Shown here: positions 25,480 to 38,383 of the stretch, in pieces | Layout of the letters: every line of letters begins with the position of its first letter | How positions within the stretch are numbered: position 1 is the first letter of the stretch | Source: Calophaca sinica | Taxonomy: Eukaryota; Streptophyta; Magnoliopsida; Fabales; Fabaceae | Reading direction: 5' to 3' | DNA length: 64,000 nt | Assembly (NCBI GenBank): GCA_037113605.1 | Contig: CM073730.1 | Span: forward strand, 15,175,001 to 15,239,000 | Translations under genes and position numbers: made by a program | Notes under the pieces: generated by a model | What the model was told of the DNA's origin: nothing | The model's database searches: none | What the model saw: only the letters and a program-made list of their open reading frames with translations

Positions 25480-27900
25480 TATTCGGTTATATCACGTGAC
25501 ACCATCACAATTAATTCAATTATTTTATTCAAACAAAATCTATTTTAATCAATTATTATTTTAAAAAAATTATATTTAAATTAATTTATTATTCTTCAAT
25601 TAAATTAAAATGACTTAAAAATAAATTCATGATAGATATATTTATAAAATATATTAATACTATTTTTTAATTACTTTTTGATTTTTTAAAGTAAATGAAA
25701 CTATACTATTTTAAATTTCAACAAATAGATGAATTTAATATTTTGAAATAAAATTAAAATTATTTTTCAAATATTTCTGAATTTTTAAAATAAATTGAAT
25801 TATTTTATTTTAAATTGAAACAAATATATTAATTTATTAAAGACTAATTTACTATTTTTAAAATAAATTAAAATGATTTAAAATAAATATATGATATATA
25901 TAATCAAATATTAAATTAAAATTTGAAGCCTTGTTACAACCGGTTATTATGCTATCAAAATTAATTATTATTATTTGAAAACAAATGTCTATTTAACTAA
26001 AATTAATAGTTCTCTATAAATAAGCTTTATTCATTAAAATAAAATATTTAAAACAATTTACAAATAAATACAAGATAGATGTATTTTTAAAATAAATTAA
26101 TACTAACTTTAATTATTTTTTATTTTTTAAAATAAATCAAAATATATTATTTTCAATTTAAACAAATATAATATTTTTAAAATTAATTGAAAATATTTTT
26201 TATTATATTTGAATTTTTAAAAAATCGGATTATTTAATTTTAAATTAAAAAAATTGATTAATTTGTTATTTAAAAAAAAAATTAAAACAATTCAAAAATA
26301 AATCTATGATAGAACAGTTGGAATTAAAAATTAAATTTAAATTTGAAGCTTTGCTACAACCGGTTATTATGCTATCTAAATTAATTATTATTATTGGAAA
26401 AAAATGCCTATTTAACTTAAATTAATAGTTTTCAATAAATAAGCTTTATTTATTAAAATAAATTATTTAAAACGATTTAAAAATAAATACATGATAGATA
26501 TATTTTTAAAATAAATAAATACTATTTATCAATTATTTTTAGATTTTTTAAAGTAAATCCAAATATATTATTTTCGATTTAAACAAATATAATATTTTTA
26601 AAATTAATTTAAAATATTTTTTAATTATTTTTGAATTTTTAAAATAAATAGGATTATTTATTTTTAAATTAAAACAAATTGATTAATTTGTTATTTAAAA
26701 AAATTAAAACGATTCAAAAATAAATCTATGATTGAAATAATTGGAATTTAAATTTAAAAATTTGTTACAACCGGTTATTAAGCTATCTAAATTAATTTAT
26801 ATTATTTTAAAACAAATATCTATTAAATTAACTTAATATTTTTAAAATAAATAAAATTTATTTAAAAATAAATCCATGATAGATATATTTTTAAAATAAC
26901 TTAATATGATTTTTTAATTATTTTTTGATTTTATAAAGTAAATAGAATTATATTATTTTAAATTTAAACAAATAGATAAATTTAATATTTTTAAAATACA
27001 TTAAAATATTTTTTATGTATTTTTTTGTTTTTAAATTAAATTGGATTATTTAAATTTAAATTGAAACAAACAAATCAATTTATTATTCAAAAAATAAATA
27101 AAATGGTTTAAAAATTAAATCTATGATTGAAATAATTAAACTTCAAATTTAAATTTAAAGCTTTGTTATAACCGGTTATTATGCTCTCTAAATCAATTAT
27201 TATTTTAAAAAATTCTATTTAGATTAATTTAATATTTTTTGCATAAACTAAAATAATTTAAAATTAAATTCATTGTAGATATATTTTTAAATTATATTAA
27301 TACGGTTTTTTAGTTATTTTTTATTTTAGAAAGTAATTAAAAATATATTATTTTAAATTTAAGCAAATAGATGAATTTAATATTTTTTAAATAAATTAAA
27401 ATAATTTTTATTTATTTTTGATTTTCTAAAGTAAATAGAAATATATCATTTTAAATTTAACAAATAGATGAATTTAATATTTATAAAATATAGTAAAACT
27501 ATTTTTTAATTATTTTTTAATGTTTAATATAAATTTATTTATTTTAATTTAATTTGAAACAAATATATTAATTTAATATTTTTATAATAAATAAAAAATA
27601 GATCTTTGATAGATGTAATTAAAATTAAAATTAAATTTTAAAGCTCTGTTACAACCGGTTATTATGCTATCGAAGTCAATTATTATTTTAAAATAAATTC
27701 TATTAAAATTAGTTTAATATTTTTAAAATAAATTAAAATGATTTAAAAATAAATTCATGAAAGCATAGTTTGTTAAAATAATTTTTTAGTTATATTTTTT
27801 ATTTTTAAAAATAAATTAAAAAAATTAAAAATAAATTTATGATAGATATAATTAAAATTGAAATTTAAAGTTTATTGCAAGCGATTATGCTATTTAAATC
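25480..27900. repeat. Tandem array of ~410-bp, extremely AT-rich units
   Basis: A core close to CAACCGGTTATTATGCTATC recurs near 25937, 26353, 26767, 27171 and 27652, with degenerate versions near 25488 and 27875. Spacings are about 416, 414, 404 and 480 bases. Each core is followed by AATTATTATTATTT-like sequence and by long runs of short A/T words. The units lack coding capacity. The array abuts the promoter of an RPA-like relic. Confidence 0.85.
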
Positions 27901-27937
27901 AATTATTATTTTAAACCGAATTCTATTCTTATGGCTC

Positions 27938-27950
27938 TATAAATTCGAGG
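27938..27950 (+). promoter_or_regulatory. TATA box of RPA-like relic
   Basis: CTCTATAAATTCG lies about 80 bases upstream of the ATG at 28021 and immediately after the tandem array. The spacing suits a plant promoter. Confidence 0.4.
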
Positions 27951-28020
27951 ACAAGTTGCATCCTCGCTTTTCAAATCACTATTTTTATTCCTGCATAGCA
28001 ATAATTTTCTATCATAAATT

Positions 28021-29312
28021 ATGTCTTCTAAATATGATCAAATTGCTAGCATAAACACTAAGAATGGTCGAAAGTTATGGATGTTTAGGGTCAGGATTAT
28101 TCGGCTACAGAGATGTCAAACTCTAAACAACCAAACCAACCAGATTTTATCGACGTGATATTCATGGATGAGAGTCTATATCTCAAATTATTCTATTTTT
28201 ATTTTTGCTCATAACATGATTATAAATCTATTTCTTAACTTTTCTCCATGTTTATCTAGCTGAAAAAAATCTAATCCATCGTGTGGAGCAACCATGCAGA
28301 GAGATTTGAACCTATGTTGATTGAGAGCAGATGTTATGAGATAGCAAACATTTCAGTTGTTGTTAACAATTATAAATACAAACCAACGTGTCATCAATAC
28401 AGACTTTATTTTAAGATGACGACGACAGTGAAGCTGGTTGATGATTCATATGTTCCTTTTTATGGATTCAAGTTTACACCCTATATCGATATTTTCCAAG
28501 CTAATAGGGAGGATTCCCACTTGGTTGTTAAATCTAAAGTCTATATTTGTGATCTTTTACCAAAAGTCTCTTGCTTTCATTAGATTTTCATGTCAAATGT
28601 GATATGTTTTGTATAGATATCATTAGACTACTGGCTGCTAAAGGTGAACTCATGGAATACAATCGAAATGGCAAGCCAAGTTGCTATGTTGAATTGGATG
28701 ATCTCGAGTAAGTAACATTTTCATGTATTTTTATTTGTTTATTTATTTATTTTAATTGAACATTGTTTCCTATTTTGTGATTCAATTTTCCTTTGTATGG
28801 GAGGAAAAAAGCTAAGAGGCACATTATGGGAGGAATTTGAAAATCAACTTCTGTTTGATATTATAATTGGCTAAGATAAAATTACATAATGGTAATTTCT
28901 AAAAAGTGTGCCTTTTAACTATCATGTTTCATAATGCTTATCTATATGTTGTATATTAAAAATTGTAACTTTTTGGACCTTTAGGGAATATGGGAGCGTC
29001 AAACTCACCCTATAATTCAAAACTATTGATAAATATTGATATTCTCGAAGTTGAATATCTCCATTCCGGGTATTACTTTTAATATTCAATGCAAGAGACC
29101 ATTTTCTTATATGCAGTTCCACATTAGGTTTATTATTTAAATTTTGATTTTTGAATAAAACTTTTGTTAGGTATTTAAATCTTAACTCAGAATACAGGTC
29201 TTGCACACTACCCAAGTTGGCTGCAAATCCAACATATTCATTGGAAAATGACTTATTAAACACGCGTACTTACAAAACAGTTTTAGAATTGAAAAAATGC
29301 GAACAGATATAT
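28021..29312 (+). pseudogene. RPA70-like relic (Helitron-type), plus strand
   Basis: Start MSSKYDQIASINTKNGRKLW followed by FRVRIIRLQ matches the first OB fold of Helitron RPA-like proteins. Further pieces: RVWSNHAERFEPMLIESRCY and IDIFQANREDSHLVV (about 28281-28530), DIIRLLAAKGELMEYNRNGK to a donor near 28709, KLRGTLWEEFENQLL near 28808-28870, and SLENDLLNTRTYKTVLELKK near 29240-29300. No zinc ribbon is seen. The first exon runs into a stop without a clear junction and the C-terminal part is lost or scrambled, so this is probably a dead copy. It has opposite orientation to the RPA gene at 16912-19394 and is divergent in sequence, so it derives from a different element. Confidence 0.6.
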
Positions 29313-29610
29313 TGCTATATCACAACATTCTGATAAGATTTCATAAACAATTTTTCAAATATGTTCAAAGAGTTATATCACAACATTTTGATAAGGTTTC
29401 ATACACTTACCAATCCTATTTTTTAAAGACATTCCTTTACAAATAGGTCACTTTATTTGAATAAAAAAATTATTTAAAATTATCCCCAAACAGATATAAG
29501 GAGATAAGGTACATTTTTTTAACAGTAGATAAGGTACTTTTTGTTAGCAAAAAAGGTAGATTTCTTTTTTTTTTTTAAATTTACTTATGACCAGTAAGAC
29601 TTTGAACAAA

Positions 29611-29611
<1 letters not shown>

Positions 29612-29682
<71 letters not shown>
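29612..29682. repeat. (TTA)n microsatellite
   Basis: About 23 uninterrupted TTA/ATT units. Confidence 0.97.
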
Positions 29683-29683
<1 letters not shown>

Positions 29684-32682
29684 ACTGAACAAATGGTACC
29701 TGAACTAATAAATATAATATACAAATATTATTTAATACGTATATATGATATTAAATATTTAAAAATTATTATTTAGGATATTGCGTGTATTATGTGTCTA
29801 TATAAAAAACTTTGATAAAATTTTAAAATTGTATCTAGGCCGAACCTGTATCATGAATTTTAAAAATTTCCCGTATCTATGTAATTTTATATTTATTAAA
29901 AAATATACCTATAGCACCTAGGATAATATAAGACATATATACATTATATTAGTTAGATAAAACTATATAATTATTCAAATATTGATGTTCATATCTATTG
30001 AAGTTATTTTTCTAAAACGTTTGGTAGAAAAAAAAAGTTATAAAACATCAAAATTGTAGAATTAAAAAATAAATATCGTATAGTCCATTCTGTGACTGTG
30101 TCTTAGGCATAGGTTATTACAATAGTATAAACCATAATATAAAGAGTTATGCTATATGTCGTGAAGGATATTTCTCTCGAATATCACGAATGAACTGTTT
30201 TTTTTCCTAAAAAAACAATTAAAAATAAAAATGCTTTGATTTAGTGGGGAATTATGAGTTATGAATTGAATCAAATTCATGATTATGATTGCTATAAATC
30301 AAAACAAGATTGTTGGTGGAAAGTACAAGCTCTCCGTGATTGAGAGCGACGACACTCCGCAATTGGTTGATTCACGTCGCTGGTCATGCCGAATCGAGGG
30401 GAGGACGACGCAGCGGAGGGTGGTATCTGCAGGGGGTAGAGATGGTTGTCTCTCTTGCCTCTTTCTCTTCTTCTGTTTCTGTTTCCCAGTTTCACCTCCT
30501 TCTCTAATTCGTATTCCTTCTTCTTTATTTATGAATGAACGGACTGTGATGTGTTTGTTGTGTACTATTGATTCTGTGGAGGTTTACTACTGGAGGTAGA
30601 GGACAAAGGCAATTGACTTACGGGTGGTATGCTTGCGGGTACATTAGCTTCGGAGATGGAATTTTCTGGCTTCTGCCATGGCTTGTTGGAGGTGATGGAG
30701 ATGATTAAAGGTTCCTAGTAAGGATTTTTAAGGGAATGAATACTCTCCAATGCTTTTTGCTCACTGTTATAGAGTTCTTACTGAGAAAATGTAATCTTTG
30801 GGAAGAGGTGAAGAGAGTAAAGTAGAACCAGAAAGAGAATGATAAGCTTTAAAAATTGGATCAAAATGATGGTTGCGTTAAAGCTGGAGGTGGGTAATCA
30901 GAGAGATTGAAATAAAATATGCATGTGCCACATCATTCGCGAGTATTTGTGATGGCCATGATCGCGAGGTCCAACATTTCCCTAATATAAAAGCAAATCT
31001 TTAAATATTAGACAGTGATTTTTTTTGTCTACCCACATAATGATAAAACCATGTAAATGGTTTTTTTTATGGTCGAAATATATAAGATTACTTAAGTGAA
31101 AATTAAAGCCGTAATAAATGATCGTGGGAAGAAAGGTGATAAGAGTACAATTGACAAAATGTAATCTTGAACTATCGAAAAGGCAGATAAATAGGAACAT
31201 AATTTTTCTTAAAAACTGACAATATTAAAAAGGAACTAAGGGAGTAACATGTTTTGCAGCATTCATTATTTCACTTACTAAAACATCACATTTCATGATA
31301 CCACCAAACAAATCAACCATTCAAACACAAAGAAAACGAAAAATAACAGAGAGATAGAGAAAGCAAGGGACTTCAACAACACATCGAACAAAAAAGTGGA
31401 AAAATAAAAGCTTGCCATTGTGTATTTATTATTTAATTTTTTTTCATGCAGCCAAAAAATTAGTTATTGAGTAAAAATGGGTGCCTCAAGTCAAATTTAT
31501 GCTTTGTGTGTGCTTGAGAGAGAAAGAGAACACACAAGGGGTATAGAACAGGTGCCTTGAGAGCAGCATCCAAGTTTGTAGACCTAATTAATAGTATAAG
31601 CAAAAAAATATATGTATTTTGTCCAAATTTAGATCAAATACATGTATTTTTTTTGCTTATAATTAAGTGCGGAGGAAGTATACATTAACAAAACCTGTGA
31701 GGTTCAGGTCATTAATCACATTATTTATTCAGTAATTTTTTTCGTCTCGCTCCTAAAATTAGGAGGAAATCAAACCAAGTAAGTCCTTAACTCTCGAAAA
31801 ATCTCCGACCATCAAACTTGTAAAAGTAAATGATCATTCGACTTTAGGGTCTAACCAACCTCTATTATATGCGAATTGTGAGAAACACAGATAAACATAT
31901 GGATGATAAAGGCACAACACATACATGGGTCATGGAGAATGTGCGACATTACAATTGGACCCCAAGTTCAGGTTGTGGCGTGGTACCAGAGGGGGACCAT
32001 CTGATGAAGCCATAGCACAAACAGTGCTTCTAAGGAGAGGCAAAAGGTCAATAGGCTAGCTAATTAGAACACAAAGTCAACGTTGTATAAGGTATTGAAC
32101 GACAAAGGTGAGGAGTTGGTTGATCCGACTTGTACAATAAAGGCCTCTGATGGAGGTTTGCTTATTAGGGCTAAGTTTTGAAAATTATCGAGAAAGTTTT
32201 TGCCAAGTGGGAGAAGTGGTTGAGCAGGAAAAAAGTTACGAAAGAGCAATGTTTGTGTTCAAAGTCGTGCATTTAAAGTGATGAAACAGAGCCAAGTGTA
32301 TTATATAAAGAAGAATTAGTTAGAATTTGACACGTATCCAAGAGAATCTAGTATTCTTATAATAGCAATAGAATAGATAGATAAAATTAGAGCCATTTAC
32401 ATGCTTAATACTACCTCCAGTCTTATTTATAAGAACCAAAATGTCTTATTTTCTTAGGCTTAAATATAATAAATAAAACCTTATTTTCAATCACATTATT
32501 TGCTCAATTTCATATTTACCCTTATTTATTATATGACTACTTAACAATAAACTCATATATTTCTCTTTCTTTGACTCATTTAATGTAAAAGATATTAGTG
32601 AAAAATCAAAATTATAAAATCATTAATTGAAATTTACAAATTTCAATGCAATTTATTGATCTTGATGATTTTTTCAAATGTT
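29683..32682. other. Anonymous AT-rich DNA
   Basis: No gene is supported. A richer-GC island at 30290-30600 has a 106-codon open frame with no recognisable domain. It could be a captured gene or UTR fragment. Confidence 0.3.
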
Positions 32683-32965
32683 TTTTTTATAAGAGAATGG
32701 ATACAACCAATTAACTACCCTAGAGGTACAAACACCTCTAAAGTAAAAGCAAATTAAGTAAAGGAAAACTAGTATCAAGGTTTACGATGTCATGGGAATT
32801 TGTGTGACCCTTATTAGCCAGAAGATCTGCGCAACTATTAGCTTCACAGTATACGTAGGCAAGAGATGTTCTCCATGTAGGAATTTAGAGAAGGGAAATA
32901 ACATCTTGAAGGAAGGAGATATGGATATCCACCCTATACACTTACTATATATTGGACAGGAGGTC
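32683..32965 (-). mobile_element. 5'-truncated LINE, RNase H tail
   Basis: On the minus strand the sequence SLAYVYCEANSCADLLANKG matches the end of the RNase H-like domain of plant LINEs (pattern HIxREANxxADxLAN). It is followed by stops, then an A run at the 3' end (T run at 32681-32688 on the plus strand). Confidence 0.6.
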
Positions 32966-33631
32966 AGGGCAGACCTAATTAACCTTGAGGGTGTGCAAGA
33001 TTTTAAAAATAATACTAATCCCTTTATTTAATTTTTAAGTGCACTTGTACCCTCTAAAAAATTAAAAATACTACATACCCCCTATAAAATTTATATTTTG
33101 ACCCCTCTTAGTATAATAATTTGCATACAGTGTTCTCACCCAGTCATCTACTTTATCTCATTCAGTCAAATACAATAATCTCAAAACTCAAAACACAACT
33201 CTCACTGTCTCACATCTCGATCCACTTTCCATCCTGTTGGTGAGTGCTATTTCTTGTCTCTTTTTCCCTTTTCACCCTGTTTAGATTTCCTCAATTTAGA
33301 TTAAAACCATAATCGGATCTCTCTGTTAATTTTCTCTTGTAATTTTTTCTGTTGTAATTGGGTTTCTGTTAATTCGGTTTATGTTATTTTGTTATATGCT
33401 CTTGTAATTTTTTTAGTTTTGAAACCTTTATATTTTTTAATTCTGAAAACATATTTTGTGTTATCAGAAATCACTTTCTTGTTATTTTGTAAGAAGAGTA
33501 AATATTTGCTCTTGTTATTTAAAAAAAACATGTGCTGGCACTCTTATTATAATTTCAGTTATTTTAAAATTTTATGCACCCGCTGTCACAGGGTCCTAAG
33601 TACGTCACCGCGGGAGGTAATATTAAATCTA
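32966..33631. other. Anonymous AT-rich DNA
   Basis: T-rich sequence with CTCACTGTCTCACATC pyrimidine tracts near 33200 that resemble a 5' UTR. No gene follows. Confidence 0.3.
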
Positions 33632-33906
33632 CTCCCTCCGTTCCTTTTTACATATCCGTTTTTTAGAGAAATTTTATTTGTAATTACTTATCATTCTCAA
33701 AGTTTAAGTTCGTATTAATTACTTGTTTGTCAAGTATATCCTTAACTATTTATTGCAGAAAGAGAAATATATTCCATAAAATAATGAATAGTCAAGGGTA
33801 TCACATAGAAAAAAATTAATAATTTCATCAAAAACAACAAAAATTATTGATTATTCTAATTTGTATAAAACAACCTTAAATGACACGAAAAAAAGGAACA
33901 CAGGGG
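33632..33906. mobile_element. Tc1/mariner-like (Stowaway-type) MITE
   Basis: Terminal inverted repeats CTCCCTCCGTTCCTTTTTAC at the left and the complement of AAAAAAAGGAACACAGGGG at the right, flanked by TA on both sides. 275 bp with no coding capacity. Confidence 0.6.
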
Positions 33907-34011
33907 TACTATCTTAATTATTTGGTCCAATAATATTTTTTGGTCAAATTGGTACATCCCAAAGGTTTCACCCCAAAAACGTCTGAACACGTTTTCCTAC
34001 ATGTGTTTGCA

Positions 34012-34966
34012 GGCAAGTTCTATCGTGGACTAGTTTTATAGGTACCACCACGGTGGACCATGAGTTGTATCCCTTGGATTAATTTCATCCTCACAGAAGT
34101 CCAGTGCACCCTCTGCATTGGATTCTTTTCCCTCTTTCTCCCTTCAACCCTTATCCACGACTGAGCCACCGCATGCATACATCAGAAATCAGAAAGTCAC
34201 ACACGCATCCATTCGAACATTTGCGCCACAACAGGCGTCGTTCTGAGTAACACCATCGCATCGTGTTCTTTTTCCAGCGAGGTAGCCTCTTCCTTTCTCT
34301 TTTTCGATCTATAACATGTTCTTCCCTCCGCTGTGTGAAACTGTTCTTCTTCTCCTCGTCGCTGCGAACACAACTCAGTCGCCTATAACTCGCAGCGTTG
34401 TCGGAGCCACCGCCTATCATCACCGTCGTCGACCTAGACCACCATTGTCGCACTTCCAATTGAAACCCTAAATCTCCTTTCTAAATCCCTAATTTTTGAA
34501 TTGGACCCTAAGTTCCTACACTGATTATAGGTGTTGTTAATTACTTGATCTCAATTGTATTGTGCATGCGCAAATTTCTCCTCTTTCAGTCCCCACAATC
34601 ACATACTCTCTGTGTGTTATACTGTACAATGCAGAATGTGAAGAAGAAGGGAAAACACTAGTAATATGCGATGTAGAACGCGAAGGGAAGAGGAGTCTCG
34701 ACCAAGGAGAAGCATCCTATGGTGGAGAGGCGAACCTCTCAGATTTCATTGAGGATTTTTCAGTGAGGCAATATTCCCCATGGTGGCACTTAATGCGAAG
34801 ATAGGAGGAAGAACGATTAGAGTTTGGGAGGAAGGATGGAAATTATTTAATGCTGCGGACTCACCATTACAAGTGGTGGACTACAAAGAACTGATAAATT
34901 TAATGGTTATAATTCCTTGTTCACCGTGGTGGTACCTATAAAACTGGTCCACGGTAGAACTTGCTT
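34012..34966. mobile_element. Non-autonomous MULE-like element, possible Pack-MULE
   Basis: Terminal inverted repeats of about 43 bases: GCAAGTTCTATCGTGGAC at the left, with GCAAGTTCTACCGTGGAC as the reverse complement of the right end. Both continue through TTTTATAGGTACCACCACGG. Possible imperfect 9-bp flanks are GTGTTTGCA and GTATTTGCA. The interior (34090-34800) is much richer in GC than its surroundings and contains pyrimidine-rich, UTR-like sequence plus short open frames on both strands. This suggests captured host sequence, but I do not recognise the source gene. Confidence 0.6.
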
Positions 34967-35059
34967 GTATTTGCAAAAGTCATCGTTGCATTGAAGAATG
35001 AATTGAAATTTTCAAACTTTCTAAACGTTGGTTTCTCTTTTGCCTGCCTTGCACAGTTA

Positions 35060-35205
35060 CTCCATTTGTTTTCATATATAAGCAACAAATAACTTTTTAG
35101 TTCATTGAATAACTCATGTATTTGGTCTATATTATAGATCAAATACATGAGTTATTCAATGAACTAAAAAAGTGATTTGTTGCTTATATATGAAAACGGA
35201 GGGAG
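35060..35205. mobile_element. Perfect-hairpin MITE
   Basis: A 146-bp near-perfect palindrome flanked by TA. The arms are ATATATAAGCAACAAAT... and its complement, with the centre at about 35133. The right terminus GGAGGGAG is intact and the left is slightly degenerate (CTCCATTTG). The single strand would fold into one long hairpin, and such families can give small RNAs. Confidence 0.75.
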
Positions 35206-35639
35206 TACACTCTTACTCGCCCTATTTCTCTCTAGTTCCATATTATAATAGCCAAATTATAGTTTTCATTACAAATCATCTAAGATTATCAACGACAAAA
35301 AAATTACAAAACGTCTAAGCTCGTATCTGACTAGTTTAAAATCTCTAAACTATAGATGAACGTGAAAACATAAGAGATTTTAATACCTGCACACTCAAAG
35401 ACTTATCAGAAGATACTTTGTTATCATCAAAATTAATGAGGGTCTAAACTTCTCAATCGTTTAGGTTCCAACAATAGATTGAAAAAATTAGAAAAATGCT
35501 AACGAATGTCCTTACAACATTAGTTAAAAAATCAAAATAGGAAAGTTTTATAGATTATGGTGTATTTATTACGTTGAAAATATTTATTACGTTTAATACC
35601 CTTAAGACACTCGTTAACAAAATCAAAAAAATATAAGAG

Positions 35640-35850
35640 ATCAAATTTTGCAGAAATTGAAATTTGAAGCTTAAAACTAAAAACACTAAATTTGATCGCA
35701 TCTGTCCCCCACTGCTGGTTGCTTTGTCAATTTCAGCAACATGGGGACGCCGAGACCGGGGTTCGAACCCGGATGTTGTTGTTTAGACGTGCATGTGTGT
35801 TTGTTATTTACCATTTCTACTAGCTGACAAAAAAAACTTATAACAAAATT
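35640..35850 (-). repeat. tRNA-derived SINE head
   Basis: On the minus strand a TAGTAGAAATG (35822-35812) fits the Pol III A box. GGGTTCGAACC near 35770-35760 fits the B box, about 50 bases downstream. No cloverleaf or acceptor stem can be drawn, so this is a SINE-like derivative and not a tRNA gene. The 3' border was not determined. Confidence 0.4.
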
Positions 35851-38033
35851 GTAAACCTTAATTTTTTTGTCTATTAACTATTAATATGCATATACTTTTT
35901 AGTAATAATACATTGACTGTTACAGTGCAACTAATGATCCACATAAAATCACAAACAAGTTCATATATAAATTACAGCCATCAATAGGAAAATTTCAACA
36001 ACACCTTTTTTACAAATTTATTTTAAATTTTTATTGTAAGATGAATTTATACGAGTATCACTAAAAAAACTTAATTTAATGCTTTTGAAAATTAAATAAG
36101 GGTATAAATAAAAATTAAACATTTAATACTTTTAAAAATTGATATTATATCTTAAATTAGAATCAAGAAAATGGACCAGGTTATTCCTTATAAAAAAGGG
36201 AAAGGAATACTACAGTAGCTTTTAAAATTATTATTAGTAGTATTAAATATCACGAATTCCAATAAAAAATATTTATTGATTTCTAAACCGAATGTAAGAC
36301 CATTTTTGTTTTTAATGCACAAATTTTAAGAAATAAATGCAAGAAAATATGAATTTAATTTTTGTGCATGATTAAGAGTATTAAATATAAGTGAAATAAG
36401 TTTAGAAAGATTTAGTCAAAAAAAAGTTTAGAAATATGAGATATCAAATAAAAAATGATAAAATATTTAAAAATTAAAGAATAATGGTAATATAACTTAA
36501 TATATATATTTAATTTATTTAATTTATTAAAACAATACTTAAAGACGAATTGTGAGAATATCTTAAATATTTCAAACAATGAAAAAGAAATATAAGGTTG
36601 CTATTAAAACAACGGTCGTGAACAAGTTTCATGGTGGTATCACAGTACACAACCTTTGTTCACTCTTAGATTCATCTCTACCTCGTGATCACACAATACA
36701 TACTCTACACTATAGCATTCTTTTATCAACTCTCTCCACATTCTCTTCCCCGTCCATTTCCTTCACCGCCGACGCCCATTGCAATCATCGCCCCCCGTTG
36801 CCTTACCGGAAATGCCGAAAGCCACAATGCCTCTGATTGAAAGCCCTAATCCCCAATTTTTGCTAGCCATCAATAATAAAAGATTTGGTCAAAAATCTAT
36901 AAGAAAAAGAAACATACATGGCTCTAGATGTTGTATCTAAAGTGACTGCCACATTGGTGTGGTTGCTAGAGCATATCTGACTATGGGTTCCTCTTAAAGT
37001 TGATGGAGGTTTGCGATAGGCAGGTGGAGATGGAGGGGTTGTGGCCGCTAATGGTTGAACAATGGCGGCGTGGTGGGTGCTTGTCATTATGTATAACCCG
37101 TGGTCCACTTATTCCTCCTCCCCAATGGTTAAGACGACTCCCTTGTTTCCTCCACCCCTTCTAATAGAAACAAATGCGACCCCGACATCAATATCTTCCT
37201 CCCCGAAGATGCCTTCTACCTCGTCATTTACGCCAACTTGTGGATTCACTTATGGTGATCGGTGGACTTGAAATCAAAATGGTTGCGTGGGCTGGTGGCC
37301 ATTGAATTCGAAGATCGCACGATGCACAAAACTTCTTCACTGCCCAGGTGATCTTTGCAAACAACGATGGAAACAGATGCAGATCTTCTTAGTGACAGGG
37401 AGGAGCCATGACTCCCCCGATTTTTTTTCTTGATAGCACATATATACATTTTGTAATATACATATATATATCATACTTGCCAGTAATTATCTAAATGTTT
37501 GCACATGTGTATTGGTCAAACTTGTTTTAGTAGGTGGTAGGAGCGGGGATCAAATCATCTATCAATCTTTTTATATTTCCATTCATTTTTATTTTGTGTG
37601 AAGAACGCCAAAAAGGCGCCAACCAGGATTCAAACCCTTACATCTACATAATAAAAGGAACTAACCACTGAACCCCCAAACAATTCACGAAATGTTGATG
37701 AAGCATATTTTACTTAATTACTTGACCCCTTCAAAAAAGTAGTGAAGATCTGTCATTTGACAGGAGGGAGGGGATGGAGGAGATGCGATACGAATAAGGA
37801 GGGAGATAGGGGAGGAGACCAGAGGGAGAGAAGGAAGACGCGACAAGGTCGCGCTGGAAGACTCACGCGAGAGAGAGAGAGAGATGGAGAAGGAGAAGGG
37901 AAGGGAGAGAAAAAGAGAAAAAATTTAGTGGAGAGGATGCATAATAGTATTGTGGGAAAAATATTGATATATAATTAAAACTAATGGTTAACCATAGTGC
38001 CAACTATGAAACTTGTTCATTGTATAACTCGCC
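35851..38033. other. Anonymous DNA between repeats and pyruvate kinase
   Basis: AT-rich to about 36650, then a mixed, moderately GC-rich stretch (36700-37430) with short open frames on both strands but no recognised domain. At 37612-37682 the minus strand has a B-box-like GGGTTTGAATCC, a second possible SINE head. A purine-rich tract (GA repeats) lies at 37760-37925. Confidence 0.3.
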
Positions 38034-38383
38034 TTAAAACAATACCGGTGAAAAGAGAAGACTAAACTCCAAATCTAAAACGACGTCGCAGTTTGATTCA
38101 ACTGCTTCCAACAATAAATTAAAGCAATTCATTTCTTGGTCCGTTCGATACAAACGAAGAGGTTTAATTGTCTTTGTCGGGTCTCGTGTGATTGTGTCCG
38201 TCTTACTTCCTATTTGTCTCCGCCGAATAAAACGGCGATTTCTCCAAACCTTCAATTTCGCCTTCTTCTTCTCATAACTCTTCACACCCTTTTCTCCTTC
38301 CCTTCTATTCTTCACACCCCACACCATTCTCTCTCACCACCCTTCACCTCTCTCTCTCTTTCTCTTTTTCTCTCCCTGCAACA

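Noticed and set aside
25480..27900. CRISPR-like regular repeats
   Set aside because: The period is about 410 bases, there are no short repeat/spacer units, and the DNA is plant nuclear.
30279..30599. 106-codon open frame in a GC-rich island
   Set aside because: No domain, no start context or splice structure, and opposite-strand frames are equally open.
35740..35780. GGTTCGAACCC, which looks like a tRNA T-arm
   Set aside because: No cloverleaf or acceptor stem can be formed; it fits a SINE-type Pol III head and not a tRNA gene.
36579..37450. Short open frames on both strands suggesting a gene
   Set aside because: No recognisable protein similarity and no consistent exon structure.
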